Below, piece after piece: positions 1 to 10,693 of a stretch of DNA of 64,000 bases. The first letter of the stretch is position 1. Each line of letters begins with the position of its first letter. Origin of the DNA: Nannochloropsis oceanica (Eukaryota; Sar; Eustigmatophyceae; Eustigmatales; Monodopsidaceae); contig CP038109.1 of NCBI GenBank assembly GCA_004519485.1, forward strand, positions 334,001 through 398,000, read 5' to 3'. Under the pieces are notes generated by a model that was not told where the DNA came from, did no database searches, and saw nothing but the letters and a program-made list of their open reading frames with translations. The translations under genes were made by a program, and so were the position numbers.

Positions 1-2
1 AC

Positions 3-776
3 ATGCACATGGTGGTGTCCACCAAAGGTGTCTTCTCGCAAGGAGACAGCCCGCACTTCATGCGTCTCTTCGAAATGGGGGTTCTCTTCAGATTTTTGAG
101 GTTGGGCGACTATGCGGAGGGAGCCCCGTTGTTCTTCTCCACCTTGAAGGCGTCTCTACCCGCGATCGGATTGGCATTGATAGCGATGCTGTGCTTGGCC
201 ATGATGTTTGGAACAGCGATATTCTTTGCCGAGCATGGGACGTTCAGGGTGACACCCGAATTCCCAACTGGCGCGTTTTTGACTCGAGGACGGGACGGCA
301 CGTTGGTGGAACCGGCGCATGCCAACATTTTTATGAGTATGTGGTACGTCATCAGTGACACTACACCCATGCCTACAGTCATAATGCTGGTGCCCAAAAC
401 GACCGCCGGTGAAGTGCTGGATGTGGTGATGGACTACATGTCATTGATTGTCTTGACACTACCCATCGCGATTTTTGCCCGAAACTTCCACGAGCAGTAC
501 AACAAGTTCTTCAAAAATTGGGAGGAAGAAAGGGGTGATATTGATTGGTCTAGTGACAATGAAGAGGAAGACGAGGACGACGAGAAGGAGATGAAGGGGG
601 AGCAGTGGACGAAAGGGGCCGAGATGGATGATTTTGACAAGGCGATCGCGAAGTTGGAGGCCGCGCAGCAGGAGCAACGGGAAAAGCTGCAGCAAATGGA
701 GGGGCTGAAAAGTAGGAAGGCGAGACAGAGATTTGGGTTTGAGGAGGAGAGTAAGTTTGGAGACTTTGGAGTGTAG
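3..776 (+). CDS. Voltage-gated potassium channel-like protein, C-terminal part
   Basis: The gene starts before the window; 257 residues are visible. The order matches the end of a Kv subunit: an S4/S4-S5 stretch (LFRFLRLGDYAEG), S5 (about residues 50-75, ending FFAEHG), a pore helix (SMWYVISDTT), S6 (LIVLTLPIAIFARNF, the PVP-like bend being TLPIA) and a cytosolic acidic tail with a coiled coil near residues 205-240. The K+ filter is abnormal. After the TT of the pore helix a Kv channel has VGYGD, but here the residues are PMPTVIML before VPKT, with no GYG and about two extra residues. The reading frame is open throughout. The fold assignment is fairly safe; K+ conduction is doubtful, so it may be a non-selective or non-conducting subunit. 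Confidence 0.7.
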   Translation: MHMVVSTKGVFSQGDSPHFMRLFEMGVLFRFLRLGDYAEGAPLFFSTLKASLPAIGLALIAMLCLAMMFGTAIFFAEHGTFRVTPEFPTGAFLTRGRDGTLVEPAHANIFMSMWYVISDTTPMPTVIMLVPKTTAGEVLDVVMDYMSLIVLTLPIAIFARNFHEQYNKFFKNWEEERGDIDWSSDNEEEDEDDEKEMKGEQWTKGAEMDDFDKAIAKLEAAQQEQREKLQQMEGLKSRKARQRFGFEEESKFGDFGV

Positions 777-1113
777 GATGGGGGAAGATAGGGAACGAGG
801 TGCTGTCAAAATAGTGTAGTAATTTGCAGCGTGTGCGTGTGGGTGATAACCTGAAAAAGGTAGGACGTGGATGACGAGATTCACTGGTTGCACAGGGAGT
901 AAGATTTTTACGAGGCTTGAGTAAACTAGTGTGTCCATTACTCAAAAAAGAAATAAAATAACATAAGATTGTGCGAGTGTGCCTCTCTAAGTATAAAACC
1001 TTTACCAACATTGATTTTTAATTGATAGCGTTTGTATGTAAATCGTCTATTCTTCTTTTCTTCTTACCCCCCGCATCCCCTTTCCTCCCTTCCTCCCTCC
1101 CTCTCTCCCTCCC
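777..1113. other. Convergent 3' spacer, no gene
   Basis: Lies between the channel stop and the ArfGAP stop. It is AT-rich around 940-1020 with AATAAA-like words near 950, then turns pyrimidine-rich. It probably carries both 3' UTRs; I see no coding signal. Confidence 0.5.
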
Positions 1114-3493
1114 TCACCGAGGCATTCTAAACCGGACCACTACCGGCCTCTTTCCATACCTCAGCGTCGCTACCGTATGCGCATGCGAAATGAATCTCTC
1201 CCCATTCACTCCCACCACCACACACCCATCCACCACCCCTTCCTTCTCCGCGGCCCCCCCTGGCGTCACCTGCAGCACTTGACAGACATACATAAGTCCT
1301 CTTTCCCTTGACGTCACTGCCATTTCCTCCAACCGCATCCCCAGAGGGCCCTCGGAAAAGCACGTATCGAATTCCCCAGTCCCCGGCTGGTCTCGCAAAC
1401 ATATTTTGGTCGTCAACCCGCAGCCGCCTCCCACTGGACGACTGCCGCTACTGTTGCTGCTACTTTTTGCCAGGACAGCGTTCGTACCTCTCTGTAAAAC
1501 CTGCATTGACTTCCCAAAGCCTCCCGCGAAGGCCTTCCCGCCCTCCCCCGTTCCCACCCCCGCCGCTCTCCCTCGCTCTATAAACGCTCCCTCCGTCCCT
1601 CCCTTCCTCGCTCCCTCATACCCCAACCCCTCCATCTTCTTCCTAAAGCCTACCACCAAGGGCCGGGGTAGAAAGGGAAACCTCGCCATGATTGCATCAT
1701 ACAAGATTAATTCTTGGTGGTCCAAGCTTACCAGTGCATCTCCCAGCCTCACTCCGCCCAGTACCGCTTGACCCGCTGGTGCGACTTTGGTCACGACAGC
1801 CCTCCCTCCCTCAACCTTGCTCAAGGTGAATCCAAGAGGACCGTCTTTAAACACAACCGTATATTCACGAGCTCGATGCTGCCGCTGCTGCTGCAGCTGC
1901 AGTTGTTGTTGTGGGAGGGGATGGGAGGAGGAAGGAGGGCCGGTGGCAGGCCAGGGGGGGGAGGAGGGAGGAGGGGAGGAGGGGAAGGAGAAGCGGTCGA
2001 CAGCTGCGGAGTATTTGCGGGCGAGTTCTTCTTGTCGGTGTCGGAAAGCATGATGGGAGGAAGATGAGGAGGAGGGGGTACGAGAGGAAGAGGGACCTTC
2101 GAAGGAACCTTCGCATGGATAAGGAGGGTGATGCTGCTGCTGCTGATGATGCTGATGGTGGCGGTGGGAACGTGGAGGGGAGGACGACGAAGAAGAGAAC
2201 GACAAAGCGGAGGAGGAGGAATGAGAGGGTGCCGCTACCGTTATTGTTTCCCCTACCTCTGCTCCTCCTCCCTTTCCCTCTGCTGTCACCACGACTTCAG
2301 GTGCACCCCTCCGGGTGGGCGCGATATCATCAATGTCCACATATTCTTCCACGGTGCCATCTCTGTATTGCACTTTCAGCAGGTGTTTCCCATTCACCGG
2401 ACTCCGGGTTTTGTGGAATCGTATGATGATCGCAGAACGCCATCGGCCGATCCCCCCCTCGGGACGGACGTAGACTCGTCCGCCTTTTGCTAGTGCTTGG
2501 GAGGGAAGAGGAGGAGTAGGAGGAAAAGAAGGAGGGGGAAGAGGAGGAGAAGGAGAAGGAGAAGGGGGATGAGAGGACATGGAGGGCAAGAAATGCTCAA
2601 TTGCAGATTCTGCTGGCTGTCGTACTGGCGGTGGGGACACTTCTGATGGAGTTGCCAATGCATGTCCCGGTGTTGGCCCTTGGGCTGCTTCCTCTCGCGA
2701 CTCGTCGTGGACATGTTTCGTGGATTGTATCCCTGCCTTCACCGCTCCTGCTGCTACTGCTGCTAGTGTGGAATCTCTCCGAACCCCCCCCTCCTTCTTG
2801 CCCATCAGCGAGGGCGACGAAGCTGTCGCCATGCTGCTGGTGGTCTCTCCTCTTTCACGCCCTCTTCCTCCCTCCTCCCCTTTTCCTTCTTCCTCCTGAT
2901 CCTCGACATACAACCCCGCCAATCTTTGGGCAGGAAGCCTAAGGAGAGATGATGGCGGTGATGATAGTGATGCTCTACTCCCTCCGTCCTCTTCCTCCTC
3001 CTCCTCTCCCTCTTCCTTGACCATCGCTCCTGCAGGCTCGGTAGCTATTGCTTTCTCTTGCACCTTCCCGTGCTCTTGGGCTGCTTCCCCTTTTTCCAGC
3101 TCATTTCCCACCAACAGAGATCCGCGATTTTCCATTTCTTGTTCTCGGCCTCCTTTCAACATGCCGACTCCAGTCCTTTCAGACGAAACACTGCTAGTGC
3201 TGCTGATGCTGGTGCTGGAGCTGCTGGACGTGCTTCGTGTTGGGCGATTACAATTCTGACCGTCATCTCCACTCTCTACCGACGGTGCTACTGCTGCTGC
3301 GACTCCCACAGATGCAACCACTGTCGTTGCTACTGATACAGCTGTTACTGCTCCTCCTTCTTCCCCTGAGAGGCTTCTGGATCGGTCTTCGTGTTTAGCG
3401 GGGCTTTCGCTTCTCTCCTCCTTTCTCTCCTGCCCTCTTTCCTGTCCCTCTTCGTCCTCCTCGTCAGAAGACGACGAATCATCTCCACTTTCC

Positions 3494-3561
<68 letters not shown>

Positions 3562-5251
3562 GCTGCTTCCCCTCCTCACACTAGCTGGTACAGTCACCTG
3601 CCTGGACCTTCTCCTACTGCTGCTGCTGCTGCTACTGCTGCTACTACTATCACTTCGACTTACGGTCAGTGCGCTTGCACTGCTCGCTCGCCTCCTCCTT
3701 GGCAGTGGTAACGGCGCAAGCCTCAAACATACCGCATTCCTTCCCCTCCCTTCCTGGTGCTGCTCCTGCTGCTGCTGCTGCTGAATCTCCGCCCCTAGCA
3801 GCGCCCTATTCCTACTCATCTCCCTACTGTCGTTGTTGCTGCTGCTGCTGCTGCTATTGGTAGTGCTGTGGATAGGATGACCCCCAAAATCGGACATCGC
3901 ATTTCTTAACTGGGTGGGTGCAGGCATAAAGCCCTCCTGTCTCCTCCCCCCGTCCCTCACTCGTCTTCGCCCTCCTCCTCCTCTTCCTCCTCGCCCTCTT
4001 CGAAAGACAAGCGTCAACGGCCTGCCCATGTTCGGTATAAGAGCCATTAGTTCATCATATTCCTCCAGTCTCCGATTGCTCAGCCCTACCAAAGTGTCTC
4101 CTGTTTGCACACCAGCACGGTAGGCAGGACTAGCAAGAGTAACGCGATAGACACGAGCGTGCCCCGTAGGAAGGTCTTTCTGGATCGAGATGCCAATGGA
4201 TTCCTCGCCCTCCACTCTAACCTCAACGAACTCTTCATCTCCTTCGTTTCCTACAGCAGATGGTAGATGCAGTGGTGGTTGAGACTCTTGGTTGGTATCG
4301 CTGCTGTTCTGCCTGTGGTGGTCGTTGTGGTGGTGATGATGACGACCACTGATTTCGTTCCTTCGTCCTACATCTCCTTCTCCTTCCCCTCCTCCTCCTT
4401 CAGCATCATTACCAGCCCCTAGCCCATGAAAGGATGAATGCTTTCTTGGCGGTGAGACCAACGAAACCGATTTCAACCGCTGTCGCCTCGTGCTGCTACT
4501 GCTCCCTCCCCCTCCTCCTGCTGCTTTCCTCGCCTTACGGCTTTCCCAGTCAACCTCCCACCCTTTCTCGACTGCTTCCGACAGAGTACTCCTGTACACG
4601 CTCGCCGCCTTGCTTTGATATTTGACCCGAATGTCCGTGTTGCTGATCCGTTGCCGGCGGAAAAACTCTTGCATTTGAAAATTTGAACCGAGCCGCATCG
4701 CGTACACTTGTTTCGGTGTCCACGAGTCAAGGGAGAGTGAGCGGACAAAGCTTACGCTGACCCCTAGAGAACGATGGAAACCCGAGCAGCGGAGGCAAAT
4801 TAAGACGCCGTAAGTGACGCTGGCCCATTCGGTGTCGAAGGAACCGCAGTCGCAGCATTGGCTGTAAGAGGGAGGAATAATTTGGGTCAAGATATAATAA
4901 AGGGAAGAATTTGGATGATTGAGAGCTCAATATGGTTTGGAGAACTTGGAAATGCATGACGGACAAATGGCCTGGCGGACCCAGGGTTTGGCGATGTGTC
5001 AAAGGGCGGACATGGTGACCCATGCGAGCGCCGTGATTGCAGCCGGATGGACGGGAACGACACTACGATAAACATACAGACACAACGAAGAATGATCGTC
5101 TGCGTCGCTCGAAGGCACAAATACACAAACTCGGCCTCAAGTACACGCATACAACCGACAAGACTTACTTATTGCCCGGGTTGCTCTTCACCTCCACGAG
5201 AACGTCCGGTGGGAAGGGCCCCTCTGCCCGCAAGGCGGCCGCCGCCGACAT
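1114..5251 (-). CDS. ArfGAP protein with three PDZ-like domains
   Basis: Two exons give about 1276 aa: 5251-5169 and 4861-1114, with a GTAAGT...TTACAG intron. Exon 1 supplies MSAAAALRAEG and ends in PGNN, joining QCCDCG. This completes the ArfGAP zinc finger (C-x2-C, then CLRCSGFHRSLG with the arginine finger region RSLSLDSW). A PDZ-like unit follows at about residues 255-330 (ESIGISIQKDL...AGVQTGDTLV), then long Ser, His and Gln runs, a Tudor/Agenet-like stretch (KVQYRDGTVEEYVDIDDI), and two more PDZ-like units near the C-terminus (DGPLGFTLSKVEGG and EGPLGMRLEE). ArfGAPs stimulate GTP hydrolysis on Arf at membranes. The PDZ units suggest scaffolding to other partners. The poly-Ser tracts are built on CTG/CTA-type repeats. 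GAP identity is firm; the exact substrate is unknown. Confidence 0.85.
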
Positions 5252-5828
5252 TGTGAAAGGAACTATTAACCAACGCAGTGATATTTTAATCCTTGTCCCG
5301 TCGATACCTGCCGGTATGTGGTCATAGAATAGTACCACACAGCTCAGAGTATTGAGGCGTGCGACGGGTGTTGGCGATGATGCTTGGCGTGTGGGTATTG
5401 GTCGAGGCGACAAAATAGTTAATGTGTCTGGGATCGCAGAATCGCCAGCCTCTTTCGCATGCAGTCGTACTAATTGTACCTGTGGTGGTGATAGTGATGA
5501 TGGTCCGGTGGTTGGCTTGTCAGACAGGACACAAGGCTGCGGACGACTGATAGGCGTAATGCTTCAAGCCGAGAAAAGGCGAGTTTCTTCGATGGGACAG
5601 ATGGGACGAGCATTTCGCACACAAGTCATTTACAAACAAGCACGCTAACGCATCCACAACAGACATTATATATCCGCCAAATCTTGCCGGAGGCCAAAAC
5701 AGTCCACAGCAGCACGGGATGCATACAGCGTCATACCGGGCCGCATGCCACCCTTCTTCGCTTCTTTCTTCTACGACTCTTGACGATCCCACCACACGCA
5801 TCTCGCGCACCGCAGGCCAATAGGAGCC
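5252..5828. promoter_or_regulatory. Divergent 5' region between the ArfGAP gene and NSE1
   Basis: About 580 bp separate the two start codons, so both promoters must lie here or in neighbouring exons. No TATA box or repeat that I would defend. Confidence 0.4.
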
Positions 5829-7086
5829 ATGGCCCTTAACGGCACGTCATCCTTGGAGGCGCGCCAAGCCTTCTTACAGCTTCTTATGGTAAGCACGCAC
5901 TCGTCATCTCTCATTTTTCTCCTGCAGCGACAAGGAACTTATTCATCTCACCAAGGCGCCCATTCTTCGCAACCCCACCAGAGCCGCAAGGTCATGAACC
6001 AGAAAGAGGTGGAAGATGCGTTCGCCATGTTGTCGGAAACGCTGAACTTGCGCGGCTACATGGGTGAGTGTGAGAGGAGAAAGCGAAGGGCTTTGCATGT
6101 CCTTAGATACCTTCACTCCCCCCCCGTCCCTCCCGGGGTCCTCACAAAACCCCTTCTCTAACCTCAAAGCACAATCAGAGATCAAATCGTGCCTATCCGA
6201 GTTGAACAAAGATTTGCATGAGTGCAATTTGCAAATCAAGGGGATGCTTCTGAACGGCACCGAGGTTTATGCCATTGTCAACATTGTGCGTAGGGGAGGC
6301 AGGGAAAGAGGGAACGGGTGAGGGGAGAGAGGGAATGAAGGGATGTGTGTCTTTCCACATTGATCGCGTCATGATGTGTGTCTTTCCACATTGATCGCGT
6401 CATAACATCTTCCTCACCATTCTGTCTCATATTTTTGATTTTACAGTTGAGCGACGAAGTGGCCAAGCTGCATGCGTCCAAGATGAAAGACTGGTTCGTT
6501 TTGGGGAGAGACGTGGAAAACGACATTCTGTCGCTGCATTTCATGAATATACGCTTGTATGTTTTCTCGCCAAGTCTCTTTCGTGCCTTTTTCCTGTATA
6601 CTCAGCTTTCAGGGAATTCATGCGCACCAATTGTACCCATTCCCACAGGGAGAAGGCTTATTTTAAGGAGGTAATAAGGACAATCTGCGAGAACGGCGGA
6701 GACCCTGTTGACAAGGACGAGCTGACCGCGTTGCGTGTGCAAGTCGGGGGAACAGCGCCATATACTCGAGTATGTGCACCGAGGGTAGGGAAGGAAGTAA
6801 GGGAGGATTGAAAAAAGACACATCATGTTGTATGCTAACGTCCAACATTCCAATAGGAGAAGGAAGCAGTGCTCTATTTGTTGGAGGCAGAATTCTGGTT
6901 ACAGGTATGAATTATATACTCTTTACTCTCCTACCTTTTACTTGGTTCATCCGCTCTCTCCTATCATCCCTGACATCACAGAAGGATAAGCACGCCCGCC
7001 TATCATTGGGGCCGCGGACTTTCCTTGAGCTGAGTGACTTTGTGCGGGCCCACGAGATGGAGATGCCTCAAATCCTCTACTTCTAA
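5829..7086 (+). CDS. NSE1: NSE1, SMC5-SMC6 complex non-SMC subunit, without RING
   Basis: Seven exons (5829-5888, 5928-6063, 6170-6285, 6447-6556, 6649-6769, 6857-6904, 6982-7086) give 231 aa. All introns are GT-AG and phase-consistent; the first is only 39 bp. The start ...RQAFLQLLM, the middle KGMLLNGTEVYAIVNI and the winged-helix part EKEAVLYLLEAEFW match Nse1, which with Nse3 forms the MAGE-bound subcomplex of SMC5/6 in DNA repair. Human NSE1 is 266 aa and ends in a variant RING (C-x2-C...); here the protein stops with EMPQILYF just where that RING should begin. No Cys/His cluster resembling it was found in the following 500 bp. The intron at 6286-6446 holds a 31-bp tandem duplication. 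Confidence 0.8.
6342..6403. repeat. 31-bp tandem duplication in an NSE1 intron
   Basis: The unit beginning GATGTGTGTCTTTCCACATT at 6342 repeats at 6373, identical over about 31 bases. It lies inside the intron, so it does not affect the protein. The lack of differences suggests a recent slippage or duplication. Confidence 0.9.
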
Positions 7087-7810
7087 GGAACAAAAGAGCG
7101 GAAAAGTACGGGAGTTAGGAAAAAACACGAACTGTTATTGATTGGTGTCAGTGTATGTGTAAGTCCAGAGAGGTTGGCGAGTGGATTTTGGAAGACAGGG
7201 AAAATACTGAAAGCGCAGATTGTGAGGCTAATTTACGGCTCAAAGAAAGAAAAGCATGTACATGTAGCATCTGTTCACGTTTTTACGGGAATTTTCCTTG
7301 TTTTGGTCTGATTTCACGACGGTGTAAAATTTATGATGGATGGGGGTGTACGATGGTCTAATGTCCATAAATCCACATTGCATGGATTCCTTTGGAGCGG
7401 ACGGACCCAAGAGGGCCGTGGAGTACTGCATGCTAGAGCGTTGGAAAAGAAAACAAATGCTCGCTAGTTCAGCCTCTCAAGAGTTGTCGGGACACACACC
7501 CCAGGAGCGAATACGGAGGCCCTGCGTTTTGGTAACGGGTCCCCCCCCGGATGTATGAATGCGAGGAAGAAGATGGGGCGTCACAGGCAGCCTATAAACC
7601 ACGTAGTCTCTCCATGTGTGGCCACCTATCACCCACTTACACCACATTTATTCAGGGAGATGCTTGGCTGCCGGCCCAAGGGGTTGCGCCCGTGTGGGAC
7701 GCCGGCTGAACCTTGCGAAGCAGAACTTCTGCTCAATCAACATGTATGATCACATGCTTATCTTGTCCATCCCTCACACCTCACACTCACCCAACCAACG
7801 GCAGCCTGTC
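7087..7810. other. Spacer and 5' region of SPT5
   Basis: About 720 bp between the NSE1 stop and the chosen SPT5 start. Short open frames occur but none shows family resemblance or composition like the neighbours. The SPT5 frame is open upstream to 7616 but that stretch reads like UTR. Confidence 0.45.
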
Positions 7811-10693
7811 ATGGCTGATTCTTCTTCAGACGAGGAGGTGGTGGTGCAGAAGAAGCGCACAGAGCGGCCCAAGCTAGACGAGGAGGAGGACGGCGAGGTG
7901 GAGGAGGGGGAGGAGGCTACCGGGGCCAGGAAGCCCGCTGCCAGCAGCACGGCCAACGACAACGGCAACGACGACGACGATGATGACGATGATGACGACG
8001 ATGACGATAATGACGACGATGACGAGGCGCCGCGACGCACCAATGGACGGACTCAAGCCGATGAGGATGACGAGGAGGATGAGGAAGACGAGGAAGATGG
8101 AAGCGACAACGACAGTGACGACAGTGAGGCGGACTCGCGACTAAGAAAGGGTGGCCGTAAGCGGAAACAGACTACGCAGGTGGCGTCGCGCGGTCAGGCG
8201 GCTAAGAAATCACGGCGCCGCGATGGACGTAGCCGATTTCTGGACCAGGAGGCAGCCGTGGGGGGGGATGAGGACGAGGAGGAGGAGGACATGGAGTCCG
8301 GGGATGAGCTGACGGAACGGGAAGCAGAGAAGCTGCGTCAGGAAAATCTGTACAAGCCTCGCACACGTACAAATTTCGAGGACATGCTTGCGAGGGATTC
8401 TGACCATCAGATCGAGGAGCGTTTTCGGGCGATGGCGAGGACAAGCGCGCACCGGACGCAGGAGTTTTATGAGGAAGCGGGGGCGAGGCAGAAGGGGGTG
8501 ACAAAGCAGTCGTTGTTACCGACCCCAGGTGTGGATACATGCATGTGGCGGGTCAAGGTGAAGAAGAATCAGGAAATGCCGATGGTGATGAGCATTATTG
8601 ACATGGCGAGGCGGATGACGGCGAAGAAACAGAGGGTGGGGATTACGGCTGCGATTTTCGCCGGGACGAAAGGGCATGTCTTGGTTGAAGCCAGGAATGA
8701 AGCGGATGCATCGGCGGCAGTGCGGGCAAATTCTCGTTTTATCCTTTCACAGCGGTTGGAGGTGGTGGAGTACAGATACATGGCAACGTCCTTGGCGGTC
8801 TCGGAGAAAGTCGCTCCGAAGCCCCTGAAAAACGGTCAATGGGTGCGCTTCAAGCGAGGCCTGTACAAGGGAGATCTCGCCCGTGTCATCGCCATCCTGG
8901 AAGGCGGGTCGAAGGTGGTCATTGAGCTGGTCCCTCGCATCAATTACGAGGACATGGCCCGCAACCCAAGGGCGGGGAATATATATGTTATCTCGGCGGC
9001 TTCGCGACCCGCCCCCAAATTTTTCTCGGCTTCCGAGGCGAGGGAACACGAGGTGGCCTTGCACAGGGGAAAGCACCCGGGGTTGAACATGCCTTGTGAC
9101 GTGGCATGTAATCTGCATTACATGAATGGGTATTTGGTAAAGGAAGTGAAGCCTGAGTCGCTGCAGATGGAGAATGTGAACGCCACCGTGGAGGAAGTCA
9201 CGAAATTCGGTTTGGGCGCCTTGGCGGAAGACGACGGCCGAGGGCATGAAGAAAGGTTAGAGGCCGCGCAGCGCGAGGCAGAGGAGACCCAGGAACAACA
9301 GCGGAAAATGCTCCGTGTCTTTGAGTCGGGGGATGCGGTGAAGGTGGTGGCGGGGGAATTACGCAATCTCGTTTGTCGTGTCCTGGGCTCCGACCCCACC
9401 ACAGGGACAGTGTCTGTGCGCCCTGTGAACTCCAATTTGGGGTTGCCGGCCAAGATTGAACTGCAGACATCACAGCTGGCAAATCATGTGGAGGTGGGGC
9501 AGCACGTCAAGGTAGTGGACGGGATTTTCGCGGGAGAGACGGGCATGGTTCAGGCCCTGTTGGTAGTGGACGAGAACGGGCAGCAGGCCTCGGAGCCGGT
9601 GGTGAGCATACTCACAGACGGGGAGAATAAGGAGGTGAGGGTGAGACTGGGTCAGGTGAAGGAGAGTGCAGAGGTGGCAACCGGCCTGAGCAGTTTGTCC
9701 GGGTATGCGCTGCACGACATGGTGTGTTATGGCTACCAGCGCTTTGGGGTCATTGTCTGGGTGGGGAGGGAGAGCGTAAAGGTGCTGGATTCCTCGGGCG
9801 TTTTGCAGTCGGTGCCGTTGGGGGAGTTGCAGGGGAATCGGAATCGGAGGAGTCAGCAGGCGGTGGCTTACGACAGCATGAATAATCGCATGCAGGTGGA
9901 GGACCAGGTGGCGGTAACGGATCGGGGGGATCATTTCCAGAAGCGGGGGACGATCAAGCATATCTTAGGGTCGACGTTGTGGGTGTTCACGAAACAAGAG
10001 CCCAGGAATAGCGGGTTGTTCGTGGTACGGACACGTGCCGTGACATTGCAGAATCTGGTGCGGAGGAATGCGGCTGTGACGTTTAATGCCTTGCACACTG
10101 GGGGGCCTGTGCGTGGGGGGGTGCAGCAGCAGCAACAGCAGCAGGATGGGTTTGGGGGAGGTCCTGGAGCAGGGGGTGGACGAGGGGGGGGGGGGATGAT
10201 GGGGAGAGGGAGAGGGGGAAGGGGGGGCCAGGACCCATTGGTGGGTAGGATGGTGAGAATTAAAGGGAAGAGTGAGTTCAAAGGGCAGACAGGCAAGGTG
10301 AGGAGTGTAAAGGAGAACGTGGTGTTGGTCGACATCGAGAGCGGGACCAAGCCGAAGACCATTCGAGTGGGTCGAGAATCCGTAGCGGAGGACGTGCCAA
10401 CTAAGGGGACGGGAGGTGCCGGGGCAGGAAGGGCTGGATCGGATGCCTATTCCATGGGCACCGGGATGACTCCTGCCTGGACGTATGGGAGGACGCCGAT
10501 GCACGGGGGAATGACCCCCATGTACGGAGCGGCTACTCCCATGCATGGGCCCAACACTCCGGCTCTACACTCGGGGGGAGGCCAGACGCCTGCCTATGCG
10601 GGGGCGGCGACTCCGGCGTTGTACGGTGGGGGGGGGCAGACCCCTCGACATGAGGGGGCCTACACTCCCAGGCATCAGTATCATGATGGATAG
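7811..10693 (+). CDS. SPT5: Transcription elongation factor SPT5
   Basis: A single exon of about 960 aa. I chose the ATG at 7811 (MADSSSDEEV) because the acidic region begins there. Order: a very acidic N-terminus with an Asp run; the NGN domain (WRVKVKKNQEMPMVMSII to about LEVVEYRY); several KOW units (GQWVRFKRGLYKGDLARV, GDAVKVVAGELRNLV, GQHVKVVDGIFAGETG, a late GRMVRIKGKSEFKGQTGKV); a Gly/Arg-rich linker; and a C-terminal repeat region with units such as GMTPMYG, AATPMHG and GQTPAYA. With SPT4 it clamps RNA polymerase II. In the family the C-terminal TP repeats are phosphorylated by P-TEFb-type kinases. Length and domain order are as in animals and plants. Confidence 0.96.
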   Translation: MADSSSDEEVVVQKKRTERPKLDEEEDGEVEEGEEATGARKPAASSTANDNGNDDDDDDDDDDDDDNDDDDEAPRRTNGRTQADEDDEEDEEDEEDGSDNDSDDSEADSRLRKGGRKRKQTTQVASRGQAAKKSRRRDGRSRFLDQEAAVGGDEDEEEEDMESGDELTEREAEKLRQENLYKPRTRTNFEDMLARDSDHQIEERFRAMARTSAHRTQEFYEEAGARQKGVTKQSLLPTPGVDTCMWRVKVKKNQEMPMVMSIIDMARRMTAKKQRVGITAAIFAGTKGHVLVEARNEADASAAVRANSRFILSQRLEVVEYRYMATSLAVSEKVAPKPLKNGQWVRFKRGLYKGDLARVIAILEGGSKVVIELVPRINYEDMARNPRAGNIYVISAASRPAPKFFSASEAREHEVALHRGKHPGLNMPCDVACNLHYMNGYLVKEVKPESLQMENVNATVEEVTKFGLGALAEDDGRGHEERLEAAQREAEETQEQQRKMLRVFESGDAVKVVAGELRNLVCRVLGSDPTTGTVSVRPVNSNLGLPAKIELQTSQLANHVEVGQHVKVVDGIFAGETGMVQALLVVDENGQQASEPVVSILTDGENKEVRVRLGQVKESAEVATGLSSLSGYALHDMVCYGYQRFGVIVWVGRESVKVLDSSGVLQSVPLGELQGNRNRRSQQAVAYDSMNNRMQVEDQVAVTDRGDHFQKRGTIKHILGSTLWVFTKQEPRNSGLFVVRTRAVTLQNLVRRNAAVTFNALHTGGPVRGGVQQQQQQQDGFGGGPGAGGGRGGGGMMGRGRGGRGGQDPLVGRMVRIKGKSEFKGQTGKVRSVKENVVLVDIESGTKPKTIRVGRESVAEDVPTKGTGGAGAGRAGSDAYSMGTGMTPAWTYGRTPMHGGMTPMYGAATPMHGPNTPALHSGGGQTPAYAGAATPALYGGGGQTPRHEGAYTPRHQYHDG

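Noticed and set aside
3490-3880. Plus-strand frames in trinucleotide repeats
   Set aside because: They are shadows of the poly-Ser and poly-Gln coding tracts of the ArfGAP gene on the other strand.
7155-7361. Cys-containing frame downstream of NSE1 as a possible lost RING
   Set aside because: The Cys pattern (CTCSIC...C...CKIYDGWGC) lacks the His and spacing of the NSE1 RING and follows an in-frame stop with no splice donor before it.
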